Below are positions 1-6,573 of a stretch of DNA of 11,172 nt, in pieces. How positions within the stretch are numbered: the first letter of the stretch is position 1; each line of letters opens with the position of its first letter. Origin of the DNA: JBHEPS01 sp046261635 (GTDB taxonomy: Bacteria > Acidobacteriota > Thermoanaerobaculia > Gp7-AA8); the NCBI GenBank assembly GCA_046261635.1, contig JBHEOL010000242.1, positions 1 through 11,172 on the forward strand. The letters run 5' to 3'. A program made the position numbers and the translations under genes. The notes beneath the pieces are model-generated. The model was not told the origin of the DNA, made no database searches, and worked only from the letters and a program-made list of their open reading frames with translations.

Positions 1-2388
1 AAGAAGGGGGAGTACCGGAAGCAGATGCAGCAGATGGTGAAGGAGGGGTTCACGCGGGCGATCGTCGACGGACAGATGGTCGAGCTCGCGGATCCGCCGG
101 TGCTCGACAAGCAGAAGAAGCACACGATCGACATCGTGATCGACCGTCTGGTGATGAAGGAGGGAGTCGAGCAGCGGCTGGCCGACTCGCTCGAGACGGG
201 AACGAGAGTCGCCGGCGGCCTTCTGAAGATCCTCTACGCGGAGGACGGGCGGGAGGAACTGCTCTCGCAGAACTACGCCTGTCCCGACTGCGGAGTGTCG
301 GTGGGCGAGATCGCCCCGCGCATCTTCTCGTTCAACTCACCCTATGGAGCGTGCGCGCGATGCGCGGGTCTCGGCGTGCTGCTCGAGGTCGACCCGGCCA
401 AGCTCGTGCCGGACGAGAGCCTTTCGATCGACGCCGGCGCGATCTCGATCTGGAAGGCGAACTCCGAGACGTGGCGCCTCCAGCAGATCCGCCAGCTCGC
501 GAAGCCGTTCAAGTTCAAGCTGAGCGTCCCCTGGAAGAACCTCAGCGACAAGACGAAGCACCTGATCCTCTACGGAACCGAGAAGGAGGTCCGCTTCACC
601 TGGGGCGGCGACGGCGGATACACCTACGACGGAACCTTCGAAGGGCTGAGTCCGATGCTGACGCGGAAGTACCGCGAGGTCGAGGACGACGCCCGTGAAG
701 AGATCGAGAAGTACATGACCGGCACGCGGTGCCCCGACTGCGAGGGGAAGCGACTCAAGCCCGAAGCTCTGGCGGTGACGGTGGCCGATCACCCGATCGA
801 TGAGGTCGTGCGGCTGCAGCTGAAAGACGCGGAGGTCTTCTTCACCGATCTCGAGCTCGCTGCGCGCGACGAGCAGATCGCAGGCAAGATCCTCAAGGAG
901 GTCCGCGAGCGCCTCCACTTCCTCAACGACGTCGGCGTGGGCTACCTCACGCTCGACCGCGCGGCAGCGACGCTCTCGGGTGGCGAAGCGCAGCGCATCC
1001 GGCTCGCGACGCAGATCGGCTCGAAGCTGATGGGCGTGCTCTACGTTCTGGACGAACCGTCGATCGGGCTTCACCAGCGCGACAACAAACGGCTCATCGA
1101 TTCGCTGCGCGGGCTCTGCGAGCTCGGGAACACGGTCATCGTCGTCGAGCACGACGAAGAAACGATTCATGCGGCCGACCACGTCATCGACCTCGGGCCC
1201 GGCGCCGGGATCCACGGCGGCGAGGTCGTCGCCGAGGGGTCCGTCGAGGCAATCGGCCGTTACGAGCGCTCGCTGACCGGGCGCTATCTCCGCGGAGACA
1301 AACAGATCGAGATCCCTTCCCAGCGCCGAGCCCCCAACGGAAAGAAAATTCGCATCCGCGGCGCGGCGGAGAACAACCTCCAGAACATCGACGTCGTGTT
1401 CCCTCTCGGAGTGCTCGTCGCCGTCACGGGCGTCTCCGGGTCGGGAAAGTCGACCCTCGTCAACGAGATCCTCTACAAGGCTGCCTCGCGCGAGATTTAC
1501 GGCTCAATCGCGACGCCCGGCCGGCATAAGAAGATCGAGGGCCTCGAGCACGTCGACAAGGTGATAGACATCGATCAGTCGCCGATCGGCCGGACACCGC
1601 GCTCGAATCCGGCGACCTACACCCAGGTGTTCAGCGAGATCCGATCGCTGATGGCGAAGACGCCCGAGGCGAGGATGCGCGGCTACGGGCCGGGAAGGTT
1701 CTCGTTCAACGTGAAGGGCGGCCGCTGCGAGGCATGCAGGGGCGACGGCCAGATCAAGATCGAGATGCACTTCCTTCCCGACATCTACGTCACGTGCGAC
1801 GTCTGCGGAGGAAAGCGCTACAACCGCGAGACGCTCGAGGTGCACTACAAGGGGCACTCGATCGCCGAGATCCTCGCGATGACGGTCGAGCAGGCAAACG
1901 AAGTGTTCCGCAACGTTCCCCGGATCTACAACATCCTCCGCACCCTCGACGAGGTCGGACTCGGCTACATCACCCTCGGTCAGTCTTCGACGACGCTATC
2001 CGGTGGCGAGGCCCAGCGCGTGAAGCTCGCGCGCGAGCTCGCGAAGCGGTCGACCGGCAAGACTCTCTACATCCTCGACGAGCCGACGACCGGACTTCAC
2101 TTCGACGACATCGCCAGGCTGCTCCAGCTTCTTCACGGACTCGTGGAGAAGGGGAACACGGTCGTGATCATCGAGCACAACCTCGATGTCATCAAGACCG
2201 CCGACTGGCTGATCGACCTCGGTCCCGAGGGAGGTGACGGCGGCGGGCTCGTGATCGCCGAGGGAACGCCGGAGGATGTCGCGGCGATGGCGACGGACAC
2301 CGGCGCGTATCTTCGCAAAGCTCTCTCGGGGGCGCGGCTCCATGCGGTCCCAAACGCCGGCTCCCGGGCGAAGACCGCCGCGAAGTGA
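1..2388 (+). CDS. uvrA: UvrA, excinuclease ABC subunit A (5' truncated by window edge)
   Basis: This is the DNA-damage-sensing ATPase of nucleotide excision repair, which loads UvrB at lesions in the cytoplasm. The frame is open from base 1, so the gene begins upstream; about 160 N-terminal residues, including the first Walker A, are missing by comparison with the usual ~940 residues. Counting from base 1: a zinc-finger-like cysteine set at residues 94, 97, 118 and 121 (CPDC...CARC); first ABC signature LSGGEAQR at 325, followed by Walker B LYVLDEPSIGLH; second Walker A GVSGSGKST at 477-485; the UvrA zinc module with cysteines at 576, 579, 599 and 602; second signature LSGGEAQR at 666, followed by Walker B ILDEPTTGLH. 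All visible catalytic motifs look intact. The duplicated ABC halves with zinc modules separate UvrA from ordinary ABC transporters. It ends in TGA, followed at once by a G:C palindrome. Confidence 0.98.
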   Translation, partial: KKGEYRKQMQQMVKEGFTRAIVDGQMVELADPPVLDKQKKHTIDIVIDRLVMKEGVEQRLADSLETGTRVAGGLLKILYAEDGREELLSQNYACPDCGVSVGEIAPRIFSFNSPYGACARCAGLGVLLEVDPAKLVPDESLSIDAGAISIWKANSETWRLQQIRQLAKPFKFKLSVPWKNLSDKTKHLILYGTEKEVRFTWGGDGGYTYDGTFEGLSPMLTRKYREVEDDAREEIEKYMTGTRCPDCEGKRLKPEALAVTVADHPIDEVVRLQLKDAEVFFTDLELAARDEQIAGKILKEVRERLHFLNDVGVGYLTLDRAAATLSGGEAQRIRLATQIGSKLMGVLYVLDEPSIGLHQRDNKRLIDSLRGLCELGNTVIVVEHDEETIHAADHVIDLGPGAGIHGGEVVAEGSVEAIGRYERSLTGRYLRGDKQIEIPSQRRAPNGKKIRIRGAAENNLQNIDVVFPLGVLVAVTGVSGSGKSTLVNEILYKAASREIYGSIATPGRHKKIEGLEHVDKVIDIDQSPIGRTPRSNPATYTQVFSEIRSLMAKTPEARMRGYGPGRFSFNVKGGRCEACRGDGQIKIEMHFLPDIYVTCDVCGGKRYNRETLEVHYKGHSIAEILAMTVEQANEVFRNVPRIYNILRTLDEVGLGYITLGQSSTTLSGGEAQRVKLARELAKRSTGKTLYILDEPTTGLHFDDIARLLQLLHGLVEKGNTVVIIEHNLDVIKTADWLIDLGPEGGDGGGLVIAEGTPEDVAAMATDTGAYLRKALSGARLHAVPNAGSRAKTAAK

Positions 2389-2389
2389 T

Positions 2390-2408
2390 CCCCCCCCCGG
2401 GGGGGGGG
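2390..2408. terminator. C9/G10 palindrome directly after uvrA
   Basis: Nine C are followed without interruption by ten G, starting two bases after the uvrA stop codon. In RNA this could fold into a pure G:C hairpin once a few central bases form the loop. There is no T-run after it, so it is not a standard intrinsic terminator. It may slow or end transcription, or stabilise the uvrA 3' end. The structure is seen; the function is inferred. Confidence 0.4.
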
Positions 2409-2470
2409 CCACTGCTCGACGGGACCCGCCGGATTCCGAGGAGAATCACGTCGCTCAGGGACGTTCGCTC

Positions 2471-2499
2471 TGGACGCGCGGCGTGCGATCGCGTATGAA
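2471..2499 (+). promoter_or_regulatory. possible sigma70-type promoter for the FG-GAP gene
   Basis: TGGACG (2471-2476, 4 of 6 to TTGACA) and TATGAA (2494-2499, 4 of 6 to TATAAT) are separated by exactly 17 bases and lie about 21 bases upstream of the start at 2521. Both boxes are imperfect and such matches arise by chance, so this is a weak call. Confidence 0.25.
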
Positions 2500-2520
2500 C
2501 CGGGTATTGAGGACTCCGAC

Positions 2521-4683
2521 ATGATCAGGGCTACTTTCCATCTTCTTCTCGCTTCTGCTCTTTTCTCAGCGAACGGAATCAGCGCGCCCTGCGACTTTCA
2601 CAGGCTCGAGGCTCCGCGCGACGCGGCCGCATGGGCTTCGTCGATCTTCGCTGTGGCTGACTTCGACGGCGACCGTGTCACGGACGTTGTGATCAGCGAC
2701 GGAAGTGTTCCTGCGATCCGTTTTCTCCGGCGTGACGGGTCGTCGACGGATCTCCCGCTCGACATTGGAGGCGACATCCGCGGGGCGGCGATCGGCGACT
2801 TCGACGGCGACGGTCGCCCGGATTTGGTGATGACCAGTTTCGAGTTCGAAGCGTTTCTTGCGATCAACCGACTCCCCGTGGGATTCGAGGTCGAGCGTTT
2901 CCCTGAGGCTGACGGGTCGGTGGAGGCTCTCGCCGCCGATTTCGACGGTGACGGCAATCTCGATCTCGCGCTGGTCGGAGGAGGTCTCCCCCGGGTGCTC
3001 TACGGCGACGGGAATGGCGATTTCCCGAGGTCGGCAGCGACCGGTTTTTCCGGGTCGGGGCCGGCGCTCGTGGCCGACTGGAACGGCGATGGCCGTCCCG
3101 ACATCGTAGCCGCGTCGAGCGGCCACCGGTTCGTGGTTCATCTCAGCGAGGGCGCCAGCGGATTCGCGACCGGAGGCTCTGTGGAAGTCGACGGTTTCCC
3201 GAACGAGATTCTCGCGGGCGATCTGACGGGCGATGGGCGTCCCGACCTCGTCGTTCTCACCTCGACGAACCTCGCCGTCGCGGAAGGCACGGGAGTGGGA
3301 TTCGCCGCACCGCGCGCGACGATCTTCGCGCAGGCGGCCGCGGATGGGGCGGCCATCGGAGATTTCGACCGCGATGGGATGATCGAGCTCGCCATGTCCC
3401 TGGCCGGCCGCACCGAGTTCATCGACGGAGGAGTGGTGTATCTCCCCCCGGCGCTGTTCGTCTCCAGGATGGGCACCCCCGACAATCCGCGAATCGACGT
3501 ATGGGAGTTCCTCGCGCGGCGCAGCACGCCCTTGTTCACTGGAGATTTCGACGGAAACGGGCAGCTCGACCTGATGGCAGGTGGCGCCGTCTATCGCGGT
3601 TCGGGAGTCATCGGCTTCGAAACCGAGAGCCGAATCGCGCTCGGATTCGCGCCGTCGATGATCGCCGCGGGAGATTACGACGGGGATGGCCTCGCCGACC
3701 TCGCGGTCGCCTCGTCCGACTCGGCGGGCATCCGTCTCTATCGAGGGCGCCGCAGCGGTGGCGTCGTAGACGCCGGCTCGCTGGCGATCGGCGATGCGAC
3801 GAGCCTGACCGCCGCGGATTTCGACCAAGACGGCCGGGCCGACCTGGTGGTCGGGAGGAGCGGTGAGCTGCTGGTTCACTACGGGATGACCGCGGAGGAC
3901 AAGCTGTTCGAGTCTCCGATCTCGATTGCCGTCGCGGGTCAGCCGATGGCCGTGACGGCGATCGACGTCACGGCGGACGGGCGGCTCAATCTCCTGTTCG
4001 CCGAGTCGTCGGGCCAGGGCTTCACTCTGCACGTCCTTTCCAGAGACGTTCCGCGAGGATTTCTGCGGATCGATGAGCTGGACGCGGGAATGAAGGCGCC
4101 GACGGCGATCGGCCTCGCCGACGTCGACCGCAACGGAATCGCGGATCTGATCGTCGTGGCCCGCGGAAAAGCGCCCATCGCGCCTCCGTTCGAGCCCGAC
4201 GGAACGGGGATCGTTTACCGTCGCGACGGGTCAGGCCGAGTGGTCACTCAGGATCTCCTGTTCGAGGGGCTCTCTCCGATCGCAGTCGAGGGTGGGGACT
4301 GGGATGGAGACGGCGACGACGATCTTCTGATCGCGCAGCAGTTCGGAACTCTGCTCCTGCTGCGGAACGAGGGGGGCATCCTCAGCGAGCACGCCCTCGG
4401 CGCGAGGGCGACGCTGGAGCTCCTGCGCACCGATCTCGATCGCGATGATCAGACCGACCTGCTGCTGCTGCAGACGTCGGAGTCTATTCTTCGCCTCGAG
4501 CATCGGGGAGGCGAGTTGGTGGAAGCGGGGGGATTCGTCGCGGGGAGCGTACCGGTCGCGATGGCTGTCGGGGACTTCGACGGCGACGGTGTGATCGACG
4601 TGGCTGTCGCCAACGAAGGGTCGTCGTCGGTTTCGCTCGTGTACGGGTCCTGCGGCAGAACGCGTGCGGTTCGCCGCCGGTAA
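2521..4683 (+). CDS. Exported FG-GAP/VCBS repeat protein, 14 repeats
   Basis: The 720-residue protein opens with a signal peptide (MIRA, hydrophobic to about residue 22, then SAPC), so it is probably exported. The rest is built from Asp-rich calcium-binding-like repeats of the FG-GAP/VCBS type (pattern DFDGDGRPDLV), with the acidic loop starting near residues 47, 93, 140, 186, 234, 281, 342, 385, 433, 482, 534, 593, 638 and 684. That is 14 units at about 43-61 residue spacing, enough for two seven-bladed beta-propellers. Some loops are degenerate (DVTADGRLN at 482, DLDRDDQTD at 638). The only cysteines are 24 and 711, near the two ends, and could form a disulfide. The start is supported by GAGGA at 2509-2513, seven bases ahead. 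No enzymatic domain or sorting tail is visible; the C-terminus is basic (RTRAVRRR). A surface or periplasmic binding or structural role is likely, but the ligand is unknown. Confidence 0.9.
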   Translation: MIRATFHLLLASALFSANGISAPCDFHRLEAPRDAAAWASSIFAVADFDGDRVTDVVISDGSVPAIRFLRRDGSSTDLPLDIGGDIRGAAIGDFDGDGRPDLVMTSFEFEAFLAINRLPVGFEVERFPEADGSVEALAADFDGDGNLDLALVGGGLPRVLYGDGNGDFPRSAATGFSGSGPALVADWNGDGRPDIVAASSGHRFVVHLSEGASGFATGGSVEVDGFPNEILAGDLTGDGRPDLVVLTSTNLAVAEGTGVGFAAPRATIFAQAAADGAAIGDFDRDGMIELAMSLAGRTEFIDGGVVYLPPALFVSRMGTPDNPRIDVWEFLARRSTPLFTGDFDGNGQLDLMAGGAVYRGSGVIGFETESRIALGFAPSMIAAGDYDGDGLADLAVASSDSAGIRLYRGRRSGGVVDAGSLAIGDATSLTAADFDQDGRADLVVGRSGELLVHYGMTAEDKLFESPISIAVAGQPMAVTAIDVTADGRLNLLFAESSGQGFTLHVLSRDVPRGFLRIDELDAGMKAPTAIGLADVDRNGIADLIVVARGKAPIAPPFEPDGTGIVYRRDGSGRVVTQDLLFEGLSPIAVEGGDWDGDGDDDLLIAQQFGTLLLLRNEGGILSEHALGARATLELLRTDLDRDDQTDLLLLQTSESILRLEHRGGELVEAGGFVAGSVPVAMAVGDFDGDGVIDVAVANEGSSSVSLVYGSCGRTRAVRRR

Positions 4684-4686
4684 GCC

Positions 4687-4695
4687 GGGGGGGGG
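4687..4695. repeat. G9 homopolymer tract just after the FG-GAP gene
   Basis: Nine consecutive G begin three bases after the TAA stop of the FG-GAP gene. Unlike the tract after uvrA, no matching C-run lies nearby, so no hairpin is obvious. It belongs to a pattern of G/C runs beside genes in this window. Length slippage here would not alter a protein. Confidence 0.6.
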
Positions 4696-4742
4696 TGAAG
4701 GCGCGCGGAACGACCACGACGAAAATGTCCGTCGCCGCTCTT

Positions 4743-4771
4743 TTCCCAAGACGCGGCATCGGCGATACCAT
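4743..4771 (+). promoter_or_regulatory. possible promoter for the methyltransferase gene
   Basis: TTCCCA (4743-4748) and TACCAT (4766-4771) each match the sigma70 consensus at 4 of 6 positions, with a 17-base spacer. They lie just ahead of the strong ribosome site at 4775-4783. The position is sensible and the boxes are weak. Confidence 0.25.
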
Positions 4772-4788
4772 CACGAGGGAAGGCGCCG

Positions 4789-5562
4789 ATGCAAAACGAC
4801 GAGCGAAGACGTGTGTCCCACCGGATGTCCGCGGCGACCTGGGAATCGCTCGCGAAAAAAGATCCCTGGCGCGCGGTACTGACCAGCGTCGATGGAAGCG
4901 TGGCGGCCGGGGACGTGGAGGCCCGCGATGCGTTCTACCGCTCGGGTGAGGCCTACCTCGAGCGGATACTCGCGGCGATTCGCGCCCACATCGGGCTGGC
5001 CGACCATTTCGAGACAGCGGCGGATTTCGGCTGCGGCGTCGGGCGCGTGGCCGTTCCCCTCGCCCGGCTCTGTGGAGAGCTGATCGCCGTCGATGTTTCC
5101 GCGACGATGCTGTCGCTGACCGCGGAACACGCGAGTCGGCAGGGCGTGGGGAATGTCGTGCTGCAAAAGGGAGAAGACTTCGTGGCGGACCGGCGAGGCC
5201 TCGATCTCCTGCACTCGGTGATCGTGCTCCAGCACATCTGGCCGGAGGAAGGCTTTCGCATCCTCGCGGCAGTTCTCCCGAGGATGCGGCCGGGCGGAGT
5301 CGTGGTCCTGCACGTTCCTTATCACGTCGGAGGGGAGCGGGCGCGGCTTCCGTTCCGGTGGGCTCGATCGCGGATTCCCGGTTGCAACGCGGTGGCGAAC
5401 ATGCTCCGTGGCCGTCCTGCGAAAGAGCCGTACATGCAGATGAACGCCTACGACCTGAATCGCCTGGTCGCCCTGCTTCACCAGCACGGCTTCGGCGACC
5501 TTTTCCTGCTCGACGAGCCACAGGGCGAAGTCCGCGGCGTGATTGTGATCGCCAAGAGGTGA
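4789..5562 (+). CDS. Class I SAM-dependent methyltransferase
   Basis: This 257-residue cytoplasmic protein has a Rossmann-type methyltransferase core. Motif I is DFGCGVGRV at residues 79-87, the acidic residue for the ribose hydroxyls is in AVDVS (around 100-104), and the post-core RPGG turn is at 167-170, followed by the strand VVVLHVPYH. The N-terminal part contains WESLAKKDPWRAVLT, a layout seen in small-molecule or sugar-related methyltransferases, but the substrate cannot be read from sequence. The ATG at 4789 is favoured because a strong purine-rich ribosome site (GAGGGAAGG, 4775-4783) sits five bases ahead; the internal Met at residue 13 has nothing comparable. It follows the FG-GAP gene by 105 bases on the same strand, and its stop is three bases from a palindromic repeat. 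A functional link to its neighbours is not evident. Confidence 0.9.
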   Translation: MQNDERRRVSHRMSAATWESLAKKDPWRAVLTSVDGSVAAGDVEARDAFYRSGEAYLERILAAIRAHIGLADHFETAADFGCGVGRVAVPLARLCGELIAVDVSATMLSLTAEHASRQGVGNVVLQKGEDFVADRRGLDLLHSVIVLQHIWPEEGFRILAAVLPRMRPGGVVVLHVPYHVGGERARLPFRWARSRIPGCNAVANMLRGRPAKEPYMQMNAYDLNRLVALLHQHGFGDLFLLDEPQGEVRGVIVIAKR

Positions 5563-5565
5563 AGG

Positions 5566-5628
5566 TGTGGCTGCGGCTTTCCAGCCGCGGCCGGAGAGAA
5601 GCCCGGAGCTGGAAAGCTCCGGCCACGC
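5566..5628. repeat. REPIN-like palindromic element, copy 1
   Basis: This 63-base unit has two inverted arms, 5567-5585 and 5608-5626, that pair at 16 of 19 positions, or 18 with G:U wobbles. Each arm also holds its own small hairpin: GCGGCT-TTCC-AGCCGC on the left and GGAGCT-GGAA-AGCTCC on the right. Two inverted REP-like halves around a short spacer is the layout of REPINs (REP doublets) mobilised by RAYT-type transposases in other bacteria. It begins three bases after the methyltransferase stop. All frames are open here, giving spurious small ORFs. It may also end or protect transcripts from both sides. Confidence 0.8.
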
Positions 5629-5640
5629 GAGGAGATGCGA

Positions 5641-5703
5641 TGTGGCTGCGGCTTTCCAGCCGCAGCCGGAGGGAAGCCCGGAGCTGGAAAGCTCCGGCCA
5701 CGC
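5641..5703. repeat. REPIN-like palindromic element, copy 2
   Basis: This is a direct repeat of copy 1 at a 75-base offset, identical at 61 of 63 positions; the differences are G5589 to A5664 and A5597 to G5672. A 12-base spacer separates the copies. It ends four bases before the response-regulator stop (reverse strand, 5708-5710). The G-to-A change lies in the centre between the arms, just outside the left hairpin, so the fold is preserved. No transposase of the RAYT (Y1/TnpA-REP) family is in the window, so any mobilising enzyme must act from elsewhere. Confidence 0.8.
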
Positions 5704-5707
5704 TCGA

Positions 5708-6409
5708 TCAGGTCTCGCGTGGGGCCGGAACCCCGATGTAGCGATACCCGATCTTGGCGACGCCGACGATGATCTCTGCCTCGGTTTCGATCGCTTTCTG
5801 AAGCTTCCGACGGAGCCGCGTCACGTGCGTGTCGACCGTTCGGCTGTTCAGGTTGAGGTCGACCCGGTAGTTCCAGACCCGGCTGAGCAGCTCGTCGCGC
5901 GGCACCACGCGGTCGCGGTTGCGGAACAGGTAGATCAGGAGGTCGAACTCTTTCGGCGAGAGTTTCAGCTGCTGCCCGTTCGCCTCCGCTTCGCGCGTGG
6001 AGGGGTCGAGCCTGAGAGTCGTGTCTTCGAAAACGGCTTTCTGCTGGACCTCGGTCCGCCTCATGACCGCATCGATGCGGGCGAACAGTTCCTGCAGCCC
6101 GAACGGCTTGGTGACGTAATCGTCCGCCCCGCCCCGGAGGCCGCGGACCTTGTCGGTCTCGGCGCCGCGGGCCGTGAGCAGGATGACCGGGACTTTGGAG
6201 TACTTGCGGATGTGGTCGAGGACCTCGAAGCCGCTCTTTTTCGGAAGCATCAGGTCGAGCAGGACCAGGTCCGGTGTCTCCGCGTGAAACAGCTCGATGG
6301 CCTGCTCCCCGTCGACGGCCTGCACGGTTTCGTGGTTTTCCAGGCGAAGATTGATGTCCAGCCCCTGGCGCAGGCCGGCATCGTCTTCCACGATCAGAAT
6401 CTTGCTCAT
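5708..6409 (-). CDS. OmpR/PhoB-family response regulator
   Basis: This 233-residue DNA-binding regulator is the likely partner of the histidine kinase encoded just upstream. The receiver domain spans about residues 1-120: acidic pocket E8-D9-D10, phosphoacceptor D52 (LLDLMLP), T79 in ILLTA and K101 in VTKPF. A winged-helix effector domain follows (about 130-228) with LSPKEFDLLIYLFRN, the recognition helix region RTVDTHVTRLRRKL and the terminal GYRYIG. The start at 6409 was chosen because MSKILIVEDD is the natural beginning of a receiver and GAGGAG lies ten bases ahead. The frame stays open to an ATG at 6568, but the extra 53 residues look like read-through of the gap. The kinase gene ends 164 bases upstream, so the two are probably co-transcribed. 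Target genes are unknown; lack of other family markers prevents naming it phoB. Confidence 0.93.
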   Translation of the reverse strand: MSKILIVEDDAGLRQGLDINLRLENHETVQAVDGEQAIELFHAETPDLVLLDLMLPKKSGFEVLDHIRKYSKVPVILLTARGAETDKVRGLRGGADDYVTKPFGLQELFARIDAVMRRTEVQQKAVFEDTTLRLDPSTREAEANGQQLKLSPKEFDLLIYLFRNRDRVVPRDELLSRVWNYRVDLNLNSRTVDTHVTRLRRKLQKAIETEAEIIVGVAKIGYRYIGVPAPRET

Positions 6410-6573
6410 CCTTCGGTCGCTCCTCGTTCGTTGCGGCTCCAGTTTACCTCCAAAAGCGGAGCCCGGCAGCGAGCTCGCGTAGGATGGAAAGATCGATTCG
6501 GCCATGGTCAGTCCCGCCTTTCCGCTCGACTCCCTGGAAGTTCGGGCCTCCGGATGACGAGCATTCATCTTGA

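Noticed and set aside
337..1215. A 292-codon minus-strand frame inside uvrA
   Set aside because: It is fully antisense to conserved UvrA coding sequence and matches nothing recognisable.
2566..4032. A 488-codon open frame on the minus strand, antisense to the FG-GAP gene, with repeated VAVEV-like peptides
   Set aside because: Its periodicity mirrors the GAC-GGC-GAC calcium-loop codons of the sense gene. The sense frame has a signal peptide, ribosome site and recognised repeats, so the antisense frame is a composition artefact.
4484..5701. A 405-codon minus-strand frame crossing the REPIN pair and the methyltransferase
   Set aside because: It is Arg/Pro/Ser-rich low-complexity sequence with no recognisable domain, and it starts inside the palindromic repeat. 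The overlapping plus-strand gene has clear methyltransferase motifs.
5566..5703. The two repeat units considered as a short CRISPR array
   Set aside because: There are only two units, each internally palindromic over its whole length, with a 12-base spacer. CRISPR spacers are usually longer than about 25 bases, and no cas gene is present.
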